From positions 54,145,834 through 54,209,833 of the forward strand of contig OZ023273.1 in assembly GCA_964007475.1 (NCBI GenBank): DNA of 64,000 nt, read 5' to 3'. Both the position numbers and the translations under genes were made by a program. Under the pieces are notes generated by a model. The model was not told the DNA's origin and did no database searches. It saw nothing but the letters and a program-made list of their open reading frames with translations. Positions 43,517 to 54,316 of this stretch are shown piece by piece. The stretch comes from Hybos culiciformis. Lineage: Eukaryota; Arthropoda; Insecta; Diptera; Hybotidae. Each line of letters begins with the position of its first letter. Positions within the stretch are counted from its first letter, which is position 1.

Positions 43517-46500
43517 GGAAGGAAGGAAGTGAGGGCGGCAGTAAGGGCTGAAGAGAGGTCGGAAGGGAGGGCGCAAGGGAGGGCGGAAGGGAGGGCGGAA
43601 GGGAGGGCGGAAGAGAGGGCGGAAGGGATGGCGGAAGGGAGGGCGGAAGGGAGGGCGGAAGGGAGGGCGGAAGGGAGGGCGGAACGGAGGACAGAAGTTA
43701 GGGCGGAAGTTAGGGCGGAAGTTAGGGCGGAAGTTAGGGCGGAAGTGAGGGCGGAAGTGAGGGCGGAAGTGAGGGCGGAAGTGAGGACGGAAGTGAGGAC
43801 GGAAGTGAGGGCGGAAGTGAGGGCGGCAGTAAGGGCTGAAGAGAGGTCGGAAGGGAGGGCGGAAGGGATGGCGGAAGGGAGGGCGGAAGGGAGGGCGGAA
43901 GGGAGGGCGGAAGGGAGGACGGAAGGGAGGGCGGAAGGGAGGGCGGAACGGAGGACAGAAGTTAGGTCGGAAGTTAGGGCAGAAGTTAGGGCGGAAGTTA
44001 GGGCAGAAGTGAGGGCGCAAGTGAGGGTGGAAGTGAGGGCTGAAGTGAGGGCGGAAGTGAGGGCGGAAGTGAGGGCGGAAGTGAGGGCGGAAGTGAGGGC
44101 GGAAGTGAGGGCGGAAGTGAGGGCGGAAGTGAGGGCGGAAGTGAGGGCGGAAGTGAGGGCGGAAGTGAGGGCGGCAGTAAGGGCTGAAGAGAGGTCGGAA
44201 GGGAGGGCGGAAGGGATGGCGGAAGGGAGGGCGGAAGGGAGGGCGGAAGGGAGGGCGGAAGGGAGGACGGAAGGGAGGGCGGAAGGGAGGGCGGAACGGA
44301 GGACAGAAGTTAGGTCGGAAGTTAGGGCGGAAGTTAGGGCGGAAGTTAGGGCAGAAGTGAGGGCGCAAGTGAGGGTGGAAGTGAGGGCGGAAGTGAGGGC
44401 GGAAGTGAGGGCGGAAGTGAGGGCGGAAGTGAGGGCGGAAGTGAGGGCGGTAGTGAGGGCGGAAGTGAGGGCGGAAGTGAGGGCTGAAGTGAGGGCGGAA
44501 GTGAGGGCGGAAGTGAGGGCGGAAGTGAGGGCGGAAGTGAGGGCGGAAGTGAGGGCGGAAGTGAGGGCGGAAGTGAGGGCGGAAGTGAGGACGGATGTGA
44601 GGACGGAAGTGAGGGCGGAAGTGAGGGCGGCAGTAAGGGCTGAAGAGAGGTCGGAAGGGAGGGCGGAACGGAGGACAGAAGTTAGGTCGGAAGTTAGGGC
44701 GGAAGTTAGGGCGGAAGTTAGGGCAGAAGTGAGGGCGCAAGTGAGGGTGGAAGTGAGGGCGGAAGTGAGGGCGGAAGTGAGGGCGGAAGTGAGGGCGGTA
44801 GTGAGGGCGGAAGTGAGGGCGGAAGTGAGGGCGGAAGTGAGGGCGGAAGTGAGGGCGGAAGTGAGGGCGGAAGTGAGGGCGGAAATGAGGGCGGAAGTGA
44901 GGTCGGAAGTGAGGTCGGAAGTGAGGGCGGAAGTGAGGGCGGAAGTGAGGGCGGAAATGAGGGCGGAAATGAGGGCAGAAGTGAGGGCGGAAGTGAGGGC
45001 GGAAGTGAGGGCGGAAGTGAGGGCGGAAGTGAGGACGGAAGTGAGGACGGAAGTGAGGGCGGAAGTGAGGGCGGCAGTAAGGGCGGCAGTAAGGGCTGAA
45101 GAGAGGTCGGAAGGGAGGGCGCAAGGGAGGGCGGATGGGAGGGCGGAAGGGAGGGCGGAAGAGAGGGCGGAAGGGAGGGCGGAAGGGAGGGCGGAAGGGA
45201 GGGCGGAAGGGAGGGCGGAAGGGAGCGCGGAAGGGAGGGCGGAACGGAGGACAGAAGTTAGGGCGGAAGTTAGGGCGGAAGTTAGGGCGGAAGTGAGGGC
45301 GGAAGTGAGGGCGGAAGTGAGGGCGGAAGTGAGGGCGGAAGTGAGGGCGGAAGTGAGGGCGGAAGTGAGGGCGGAAGTGAGGGCGGAAGTGAGGGCGGAA
45401 GTGAGGGCGGAAGTGAGGGCGGAAGTGAGGGCGGAAGTGAGGGCGGAAGTGAGGGCGGAAGTGAGGGAGGAAGTGAGGGCGGTAGTGAGGGCGGAAGTGA
45501 GGGCGGAAGTGAGGGCGGAAGTGAGGGCGGAAGTGAGGGCGGAAGTGAGGGCGGAAGTCAGGGCGGAAGTCAGGGTGGAAGTGAGGGCGGAAGAGAGGTT
45601 GGTAGTTAGGGCAGAAGTGAGGGCGGAAGTAAGGGCGGAAGTGAGGGCGGAAGTGAGGGCGGAAGTGAGGGCGGAAGTGAGGGCGGAAGTGAGGGCGGAA
45701 GTGAGGGCGGAAGTGAGGGCGGCAGTAAGGGCGGCAGTAAGGGCTGAAGAGAGGTCGGAAGGGAGGGCGCAAGGGAGGGCGGAAGGGAGGGCGGAAGGGA
45801 GGGCGGAAGAGAGGGCGGAAGGGAGGGCGGAAGGCAGGCCGGAAGGGAGGGCGGAAGGGAGGGCGGAAGGGAGCGCGGAAGGGAGGGCGGAACGGAGGAC
45901 AGAAGTTAGGGCGGAAGTTAGGGCGGAAGTTAGGGCGGAAGTGAGGGCGGAAGTGAGGGCGGAAGTGAGGGCGGAAGTGAGGGCGGAAGTGAGGGCGGAA
46001 GTGAGGGCGGAAGTGAGGGCGGAAGTGAGGGCGGAAGTGAGGGCGGAAGTGAGGGCGGAAGTGAGGGCGGAAGTGAGGGCGGAAGTGAGGGCGGAAGTGA
46101 GGGCGGAAGTGAGGGCGGAAGTGAGGGCGGAAGTGAGGGCGGAAGTGAGGGCGGAAGTGAGGGCGGAAGTGAGGGCGGAAGTGAGGGCGGAAGTGAGGGC
46201 GGAAGTGAGGGCGGAAGTGAGGGCGGAAGTGAGGGCGGAAGTGAGGGCGGAAGTGAGGGAGGAAGTGAGGGCGGAAGTGAGGGCGGAAGTGAGGGCGGAA
46301 GTGAGGGCGGAAGTGAGGGCGGAAGTGAGGGCGGAAGTGAGGGCGGAAGTGAGGGCGGAAGTCAGGGCGGAAGTCAGGGTGGAAGTGAGGGCGGAAGAGA
46401 GGTTGGTAGTTAGGGCAGAAGTGAGGGCGGAAGTAAGGGCGGAAGTGAGGGCGGAAGTGAGGGCGGAAGTGAGGGCGGAAGTGAGGGCGGAAGTGAGGGC

Positions 46501-48385
46501 GGAAGTGAGGGCGGAAGTGAGGGCGGAAGTGATGGCGGAAGTGAGGGCGGAAGTGAGGGCGGAAGTGAGGGCGGTAGTGAGGGCGGAAGTGAGGGCGGAA
46601 GTGAGGGCGGAAGTGAGGGCGGAATGAGGGCGGAAGTGAGGGCGGAAGTGAGGGCGGAAGTGAGGGCGGAAGTGAGGGTGGAAGTGAGGGCCGAAGTGAG
46701 GGCGGAAGGGAGGGCGGAAGGGAGGACGGAAGGGAGGGCGGAAGGGAGGGCGGAACGGAGGACAGAAGTTAGGGCGGAAGTTAGGGCGGAAGTTAGGGCG
46801 GAAGTTAGGGCAGAAGTGAGGGCGCAAGTGAGGGTGGAAGTGAGGGCTGAAGTGAGGGCGGAAGTGAGGGCGGAAGTGAGGGCGGAAGTGAGGGCGGAAG
46901 TGAGGGCGGAAATGAGGGCAGAAGTGAGGGCGTAAGTGAGGGCGGAAGTGAGGGCGGAAGTGAGGGTGGAAGTGAGGGCTGAAGTGAGGGCGGAAGTGAG
47001 GGCGGAAGTGAGGGCGGAAGTGAGGGCGGAAATGAAGGCAGAAGTGAGGGCGGAAGTGAGGGCGGAAGTGAGGGCGGAAGTGAGGGCGGAAGTGAGGACG
47101 GAAGTGAGGACGGAAGTGAGGGCGGAAGTGAGGGCGGCAGTAAAGGCGGCAGTAAGGGCTGAAGAGAGGTCGGAAGGGAGGGCGCAAGGGAGGGCGGAAG
47201 GGAGGGCGGAAGGGAGGGCGGAAGAGAGGGCGGAAGGGAGGGCGGAAGGGAGGGCGGAAGGGAGGGCGGAAGGGAGGGCGGAAGGGAGGGCGGAAGGGAG
47301 CGCGGAAGGGAGGGCGGAACGGAGGACAGAAGTTAGGGCGGAAGTTAGGGCGGAAGTTAGGGCGGAAGTGAGGGCGGAAGTGAGGGCGGAAGTGAGGGCG
47401 GAAGTGAGGGCGGAAGTGAGGGCGGAAGTGAGGGCGGAAGTGAGGGCGGAAGTGAGGGCGGAAGTGAGGGCGGAAGTGAGGGCGGAAGTGAGGGCGGAAG
47501 TGAGGGCGGAAGTGAGGGCGGAAGTGAGGGCGGAAGTGAGGGCGGAAGTGAGGGCGGAAGTGAGGGCGGAAGTGAGGGCGGAAGTGAGGGCGGAAGTGAG
47601 GGCGGAAGTGAGGGCGGAAGTGAGGGCGGAAGTGAGGGCGGAAGTGAGGGCGGAAGTGAGGGCGGAAGTGAGGGCGGAAGTGAGGGAGGAAGTGAGGGCG
47701 GTAGTGAGGGCGGAAGTGAGGGCGGAAGTGAGGGCGGAAGTGAGGGCGGAAGTCAGGGCGGAAGTCAGGGTGGAAGTGAGGGCGGAAGAGAGGTTGGTAG
47801 TTAGGGTAGAAGTGAGGGCGGAAGTAAGGGCGGAAGTGAGGGCGGAAGTGAGGGCGGAAGTGAGGGCGGAAGTGAGGGCGGAAGTGAGGACGGAAGTGTG
47901 GAAGGAAGTGAGGGCGGAAGTGAGGTTGGAAGTGAGGGCGGAAGTGAGGGCGGAAGTGAGGGCGGAAGTGCGGGCGGAAGTGAGGGCGGAAGTGAGGGCG
48001 GAAGTGAGGGCGGAAGTGAGGGCGGAAGTGAGGGCGGTAGTGAGGGCGGAAGTGAGGGCGGAAGTGAGGGCGGAAGTGAGGGCGGAAGTGAGGGCGGAAG
48101 TGAGGGCGGAAGTGAGGGCGGAAATGAGGGCGGAAGTGAGGTCGGAAGTGAGGTCGGAAGTGAGGTCGGAAGTGAGGGCGGAAGTGAGGGCGGAAGTGAG
48201 GGCGGAAGTGAGGGCGGAAGTGAGGGCGGAAGTGAGGGCGGAAGTGAGAGCGGAAGTGAGGGCGGAAGCGAGGGTGGTAGTGAGGGCGGAAATCAGGTGG
48301 AAATCATGACGGAAGTGAGGGCGGAAGAGAGGTTGGTAGTTAGGGCAGAAGTGAGGGCGGAAGTGAGGGCGGAAGTGAGGGTGGA
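43517..48385. repeat. 12-bp GC-rich minisatellite, about 405 units, 4.87 kb
   Basis: The basic unit is GGCGGAAGTGAG with variants AAGGGAGG, AAGTTAGG, AACGGAGGACAG and AAATGAGG. Units run without spacers. The marker GGCTGAAGAGAGGTCGG (its CTGAAG) recurs at 43548, 43836, 44184, 44640, 45096, 45744 and 47159; the first five intervals (288, 348, 456, 456, 648) are exact multiples of 12. One base is missing near 46623 (GGCGGAATGAGG), so the last interval is 1,415. Blocks recur in order: marker, AAGGGAGGGCGG run, AACGGAGGACAG, AAGTTAGGGCGG run, AAGTGAGGGCGG run. Because 12 is divisible by three and the units lack stops in several frames, very long open frames arise on both strands; none has a credible gene context. 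Confidence 0.95.
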
Positions 48386-48562
48386 ATTACCTGACCAAAA
48401 ATTTTGGAGAGGGAGCTATGGTTAGGGTCTTCCCTGCTTAAAATATGCAAAAAAAAATGTTTTATAAATAGGTAGCGCCGGTGAAATAAAGATTACCTGC
48501 CCAAAAGTTTTGGGTAGCTAGCTACTTTTAGAGTCGTCCTGGCTCAAAATATAAAAAAAAAA
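48386..48562. repeat. About 107-bp tandem units on the right of the minisatellite
   Basis: Two units of the same family as 43264-43516: ATTACCTGACCAAAAATTTT with GGGAGCTATGGTTAGGGTC, then CCGGTGAAATAAAGATTACC with GTCGTCCTGGCTCAAAATAT. The array therefore sits inside a pre-existing tandem repeat. Confidence 0.8.
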
Positions 48563-48790
48563 AAACACACGAAGCAGTCATAGAACTGCCTACAGAAGTT
48601 TATACTTAAAAAATTTAAACTATGAAATAACAGTGGCTACAAATGATAGTCTGCTGAGTACAAAATGTAAATTAAAATAAAAATATTTTTTTTTACATTT
48701 TGTACTGCATTTGTAGCCACTGTTATTTCATAGTTTAAATTTTTTAAGTATAAACTTCTGTAGGCAGTTCTATGACTGCTTCGTGTTTTT
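48563..48790. mobile_element. Hairpin (snapback) MITE, about 220 bp
   Basis: Left arm 48568-48676 (CACGAAGCAGTCATAGAACT to GTACAAAATGTAAA) pairs with right arm 48694-48785, nearly perfectly, apart from a bulge of about 12 bases (ATAGTCTGCTGA) on the left. The loop is A/T-rich and under 25 bp. Non-coding; a transcript would form a stem of about 90 bp. Confidence 0.85.
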
Positions 48791-50130
48791 TTTATTTATT
48801 TATTTTTAGGTGTATTCTGTTATGCATGCATTATATAGATTTATATTACCAGCAAAAAGTTTTTCTTTTATTTAACATTAAAACACATAAATAAATATGT
48901 ATGTATGGTACTGATTTTAATACATTTTTGTTAGTCTGTTTTTGTCGAAAGTCAAAATCTCGAAAGTATTGAAAATATTATTATTATTTTTTTTTAATTT
49001 TTATACAACGTTAACATACAACTCTAGAAGTATTTGAAACGTTTGAGAATATGAATTGAAACAATTTAGTTTGGAATTCAAAAATGAATGAAATTTTTCA
49101 AACTGTAACAATAATATTTTCGTAATTTCGTATTAAATTTATAATTTATTCCGAATAAATTTGTGTGTTGGGTAGACAAATATCCATATGAACAATTTTT
49201 CCAAGGATTAAGGTATAAGGTATAAAGGTTTGAAAAATATGCTTAGCTCCTGGTTGAGAGTATGTATTTTAGAATTAAAGTATTTTAAATCGAAAAGTTG
49301 AAAACGGGAGCGATTTATTAGGTAGGTACTGAATATTCCTCTTTTTGAATGTTTCCAATGTTTCGAATATTTTTTTTGTTAGACTTAATTTCATGATACC
49401 TATTTTGTTATAACAAAATGAAAGAAAACAATTAATTTCTCAGTAGTCCCTTAATAAATAAACAAAAAAAAAGGAACCTGAAATAATAACAACGTTCTAT
49501 TTCATTTCGAAATTTGTTTATTTAATTGGTTTAGTATTTAATTTAAAAATAAGTATAAGAGACAAAATTAAATTCAATAGTTCTCATTAATTCAAATAAC
49601 ACACTGAAGAACTGAATAAACCATAAATTGGAATTTAAATATTGAATTCGGAAAATTTTAAAATGTGAACAACAATAAATTTATCGAAAATTTAAATTTT
49701 AATGATTTTTTGTGGTTTAACAAAAAATTAATAAATTTCCACCATGCAACATTACAAAGTTTAATTAAACAAATTAAACAAAGTTTAAGTAAAAGCAAAT
49801 TTTTCAACATTTCAGCAGTAACATTTTTCGTCTGGTTGTGGCTTGCTGCAGCTGGTTTGGTCTGATGGTTACAAGCGGCAACCTTCAATTTCGAGGTTCT
49901 CGACCATTCTAATTTTTTCAATTGGAACTCAATTTCAACAATTTGCGGCTAACAGAGTAGTCGAACTAGAGTCGTTCTATTCAAAATGTGTATTCAAAAT
50001 GTGTCACATTGTCGGAATTGAGATTTGAATTTTAAAATATTATATATGTAAATAAAAATTAAGGACTGATAAAAGTTAATAAAAACATTTTTGATTCCAA
50101 ATTAAATATTTAAAAGATTAGGTGCAACTA
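48791..50130. other. AT-rich spacer, no supported gene
   Basis: Mostly A/T-rich. Around 49660-50030 composition is more balanced and short frames of 60-87 codons occur on both strands; none resembles a known family. A 13-bp tandem TTCAAAATGTGT is at about 49980-50003. Confidence 0.4.
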
Positions 50131-50159
50131 CATATAGTTAGGGATTGCAAAACCGGTAA

Positions 50160-50530
50160 ACAAATTACGTAACGGCCTAGGGGGGCGGGGGGGTTTGAAA
50201 ATTTGTTAAGGTTTGTTACGGCGGGTGGGGGGGGGAGGGGGGGTGTTTATAAAAATGTTATATAACCAAATTTCCTCCTTTTTATAAAAAAAATTACACT
50301 AAATATAATATTAATTAATGCACGCAAAAAAAAACTTAAGTTATAATGAATTTTGTTTTGTTTATTCGAATAAAAAAATTGTTCAAAAAGTAATTTAAAA
50401 AGTGTTTAACTTTTGTTACGTTATTCTTCTGGGGGGGGGGTCTTCGGAATTTGTTACGATCTGTTACTATGGGGGGGGGTTAAAAAACGGCAAAAAAAGC
50501 GTTACGTAATATGTGAACAGTCCCTTACCG
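50160..50530. mobile_element. MITE with TTACGTAACG ends and poly-G tracts
   Basis: AAATTACGTAACGGC at the left and the inverse of GCGTTACGTAATATGTGAAC at the right bracket four G-runs of 8-10 (around 50180, 50228, 50434, 50471). Each is near TTTGTTA(A/C)G wording. The GGGACTGTTCACATATTACG phrase is one I recognise from widespread insect repeats. It was inserted near the left end of the hAT-like element. Confidence 0.6.
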
Positions 50531-50912
50531 ATAATTGAAATGAAAAAACATAATTTTATTACCGGTAATTTTACCGCTCATTACCGATAAATTCGGTAAA
50601 AAAAAACCCAAGAGCTATCATGGGACACCCGATTGGAACGTAGTTCCTTAGCGTACATGTAAGTAATTTTCATTTTTTATCAATTCAAAATTTTATTAAT
50701 TTAAAAAGAAACTTTTTTCTACTTTTCCCAGTTTTCTCTAATTTGAATATTTTTCATTTAAAGGAACGTTTTTTAAGGAGCAATTTTAGACTGTTTTTTC
50801 GAATTTCGAAGATCTTTTTTGACATCGAAAATTCAAAAAGCTAAAACTAACTACTCCCAGATGCCCTTCAAATGACATCTTTTGAAAAATGCGATGCCTA
50901 AAAAAAAAGTTG

Positions 50913-51360
50913 TAATGCTGTCCATACACGGTCCAACTTGGTTGTACAACATGTTGACAACATGGCAAGTTGTATCGTGTGTGGGCAAGTTGACAACTTG
51001 TTGGCCGACCAATTTGATGGTTGGAAGTTGGTTGGCAAAAAATATAAAAATTTTAATTTTTGTAGGTTTTTTGTTGGGTTTTTATTGAAGTTGTCTAGTG
51101 TATGGGCAAGTTGTCAACCTGTTGTAAACCAAAATGACGTTAATTGTCATTTTGAGTCAAAAATATATAAAAACTTTTTTATTATTTAAATTAATTTACT
51201 TTAAATTTTATTATTAGCGTCAAAAAAAAAAACAAAAAAATCAATAAATTTTTGACGGTTGAAGAATGGTTGCTAAACAAGTTGTATCGTGTGTGCCAAA
51301 ACATACAACTTGTTGTCAACATGTTGTACAATCAAGTTTGACCGTGTATGGCCAGCATAA
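50913..51360. mobile_element. Harbinger-like MITE (50916-51357) with TAA TSD
   Basis: The ends TGCTGTCCATACACGGTCCA and the inverse of the right end (TGCTGGCCATACACGGTCAA) pair over about 45 bp. TAA flanks both sides (50913-50915, 51358-51360). CAAGTTGTAT and CAACATGTTG motifs recur in both orientations. No coding sequence. Confidence 0.85.
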
Positions 51361-51413
51361 AAGTAGACTTTTGGAAAATAATTTTTTTCACAAACATTTA
51401 AAAAAAAACATAC

Positions 51414-51998
51414 ACAATCTTTATTTACATTGAAATTAGTACGAAAATACGAATTTTATTTGAACTATAAAATATTAGTTAATAATAAAAAATTAATATT
51501 TTCGAAATATTTTATAATTTTATAAAATTTAAGTTTATCAATTTTCATACAACATTCAATAAAAAACTATTACTATTTGCCGCGAGAGGGACTGTTTATT
51601 TGCCGCGAAAGGGACTGTTTACATTTTATCAAATCATATAAAATTAGACGGCGTCGACTCATTATTTAAACTTTAAAAAAATTAACAGGTATCGTTAATA
51701 TACTTATAAATTTTAATTTTTTGTTTTTGTTGTTTTTGCAACACAAAAAAAAAGAAATATAAGCCAAAATGGCAATGACTTGGTACCGAATAGCGCCTTT
51801 ATATTGGCAAAATAATACTGACAAAATTATACAATATTTTTATTTACATTGAAATTAGTATGAAAATCTAAATTTTATTTGAACTATAAAATATTAATTA
51901 GTTAATAATAAAAAATTAATATTTTCTAAATATTTTATTTTATAAATATATCAAATAAAATTTAAGTTTATCTATTTTCATACAAAGTTCAATAAAAA
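51414..51998. repeat. Direct repeat of about 150-170 bp
   Basis: 51414-51565 and 51829-51998 are direct copies (TTTATTTACATTGAAATTAG, ATTTTATTTGAACTATAAAA, AAATTTAAGTTTATC.ATTTT) with minor differences. Between them lies a short tandem TTTGCCGCGAGAGGGACTGT / TTTGCCGCGAAAGGGACTGT (51578-51620). This may be long terminal repeats of a small element, but no TG...CA ends were found. Confidence 0.7.
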
Positions 51999-52053
51999 CA
52001 CAAGAACCGTCGCGGGACGTCTGATAGATGTGAAACATCGGAATTATTTTGTA

Positions 52054-52929
52054 CAAATAATCAGAGAGTTGAACCGATATTTATTTCGGTTCGGTTTTGG
52101 TTTCATTCCTCAAATTTTTTTGTGTTCCGGTTACGTTTCGGTTTAGTATATTTTTTTTCGTTCCGGTTACGGTTACGGTTTCGGTTACGGTTACACTATT
52201 ATTTTTTTAATTTTTTCTAAAAACTGACAAAAAAGCAGTAGAATAACATAATCTAAAGCGACATAAAATAAATTGCCTTTATGTCATCTCAGTATTTTCG
52301 GGGACGGATTCTTTGGCGTTTTCGTATGTTAAGTATACAAAATATATACATTACATTATTTTGTAATATTTACAAATATCTAAACGGGGGAGTTTGAAAT
52401 AGTAATTTGTACCTACAAAATTTTTCATGCAAAGTTTACTAATTTTAGGAAAAAATTCATTTTGTGTATCTTACACACATGAAAACCCTAAAGAAAAACA
52501 AAATTATAGCGGCACAACAACTTTCTATTATGAATTCAGATACAAATATTAATTACAAAAAAAGAACAAAAAGGACTTGAAATAAATTTATCTGGGACTT
52601 AATCTAAATTTAGTTAAGCTCAACACTATACAACACTATAATTACATATACGAACATTGCGGATTTTCACTTTTCGGATTCTAAAATATATCAAAAATAA
52701 GTTAAACATTTTTCTTGGATGTAAAAAAATGTCTAAATGTAAGCACAATTTTTTCTTTTGTAAAAAAAACTAAAAGAACGAAAAAGAAACCGAAAAAAAT
52801 TTCGTTCCGGTTTCAGTTACGGTTTTTCGTTTTTACTAAATTTCGGTTCTGTTACGGTTACGGTTTGGCATAAAATTTCGGTTTTTTCCGGTTTTCGGTT
52901 CAGTTCCGGTTCAAGTCTCTGCAAATAAT
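52054..52929. mobile_element. hAT-like MITE (52062-52921) with perfect 8-bp TSD
   Basis: The ends CAGAGAGTTGAACCG and the inverse of the right end CAGAGACTTGAACCG are flanked by CAAATAAT (52054-52061, 52922-52929). Both ends hold arrays of GGTTACGGTT / TTCGGTT-type units. The 860-bp body has no transposase. Confidence 0.9.
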
Positions 52930-53473
52930 ATTGATAGATAACTTTGATAGAATTTTTGATTTTTATTTCATGGATGTGTTCTTCTTTCTGTTTTATTTCC
53001 ATTAATTATTAATGCAAACCAAAGAACACAATATTTATTAAAATAACTAAAAAATATTTAAAAAGCTAGATGTTTTAATAGCACGAACGATTTCTTTAAT
53101 GGATCATAAGATTATAAGAAAATAAGTTTGGAAAGGCTATTAGTTAGTTTTTTTTTTTTTTTTGCAAAAATCCAGTTTCTAAGTTAGTTCTTATTTCATT
53201 CGTACGACGTTGCCAATCAATCTGTATGTATTTTAATAAATTTGCATTGTAGCATAATAAAGTCAACCACGGTTTTGCACTAAGTGCCATGACAACAAAA
53301 AGCGAAACAAATAGTCCAATTTCAAACTTCCAAATTTGAATGATCAAAAAAATTTAAAAAAAAGTTTATTTAAAAAATAAAAAATAATTATTTTGCTTAA
53401 AAAAGTGCGATGAGTTTTGCGTTTTATTTAAAAATAAAATTAAATATTTAACATTCAAATAAATAAAATATAA

Positions 53474-53930
53474 GTGCTTCACCCTTAAAAAAATTTAAAA
53501 TTTTCAAATTCTGAATTTCAAATTCCTAATGTATTTTGTTAGTGTAATTTAATGTCAAAAAAAAGTTTTCGGGTGAACACTTTTTTTCACTTTTTTTCAT
53601 AAATTTCAAATATTAATAACAAAGCTGCCAGAGTAGGATTTTCTTTCCCGAAATTTAGAGAATTTTTATTATATCGGGGAAAAATTATGAACAAAAAATT
53701 ATTGCACAAGAAAAATCTCAGGAATTTTTTTCATCTGGCATGTTTTTTTTTTTTTTGATTTGACAATTGAATGACAGAACTTGAATTTCAAAATTTTTTT
53801 TTTGTTGTTGTGAATTTCAAATACACGCTCTGAGGCGTTTTTTTTTGTTTGAAATTTTACACTAACAAAATACATTAGGAATTTGAAATTCATAATTTAA
53901 AATTTTAAAATTTTTTTAAGGGTGAAGTAC
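53474..53930. mobile_element. Mariner-like MITE with long inverted ends
   Basis: The left GTGCTTCACCCTTAAAAAAA and the inverse of the right end (GTACTTCACCCTTAAAAAAA) extend into paired AAATTCCTAATGTATTTTGT segments, arms of about 90 bp. Family member of 32204-33490 (shared ACTAACAAAATACATT and the GTGYTTCWCC terminus). A TA follows the right end; the left base pair is AA, perhaps mutated. Confidence 0.75.
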
Positions 53931-54316
53931 TATAGTGAATTTAAATAATTTTAAAAAAATTCAATATTTCAAAATTTGTTTACCTTTTTTTTTATCATAT
54001 GTTTAGCGACACTAAGTGTTCAAATTTTCAATAAATTTTTCCACAAGAGCGTCTGATAAGGAACTACGTTCCAAAAATTATAGTAAGGCATGAAACTATT
54101 CCTATTATATGAATATATTAAATTTTATAGTTATTTAAAAGTGTTTTCTTTTAAATAAATCAACCAGATACCTTATATATTAATGTGGATAATCATTAAC
54201 AGTAAAAAAAAATCTTTTTTTATTAGGCCATGAAAATATGTACTCCAGTTAGTAATTTTTTTACCGAGTTACCGGTAATGACAAAATTCGGTAAATTCAC
54301 AATCCCTACATATAGT

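Larger units (their letters stand above)
50131..54316. mobile_element. hAT-like element, 4.17 kb (50139-54308), perfect 8-bp TSD
   Basis: The ends TAGGGATTGCAAAACCGGTA and the inverse of the right end (TAGGGATTGTGAATTTACCG) are flanked by CATATAGT at 50131-50138 and 54309-54316. Clusters of ACCGGTAA / TTACCG flank both termini, resembling subterminal binding sites. No transposase reading frame survives. It carries at least four other insertions: a G-run MITE (50160-50530), a Harbinger-like MITE (50916-51357), a hAT-like MITE (52062-52921) and a mariner-like MITE (53474-53930). An inner pair, GGAACGTAGTTCCTTA near 50634 and its inverse near 54057, may be the ends of another inserted element. 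Confidence 0.87.

Noticed and set aside
43517..48385. CRISPR-like array
   Set aside because: There are no unique spacers between repeats, the unit is 12 bp, and the context is eukaryotic.
43427..48425. Giant ORFs (up to about 1240 codons) within the minisatellite on both strands
   Set aside because: They follow automatically from a 12-bp stop-free unit. No start context, splice signals or non-repeat domain support a gene.
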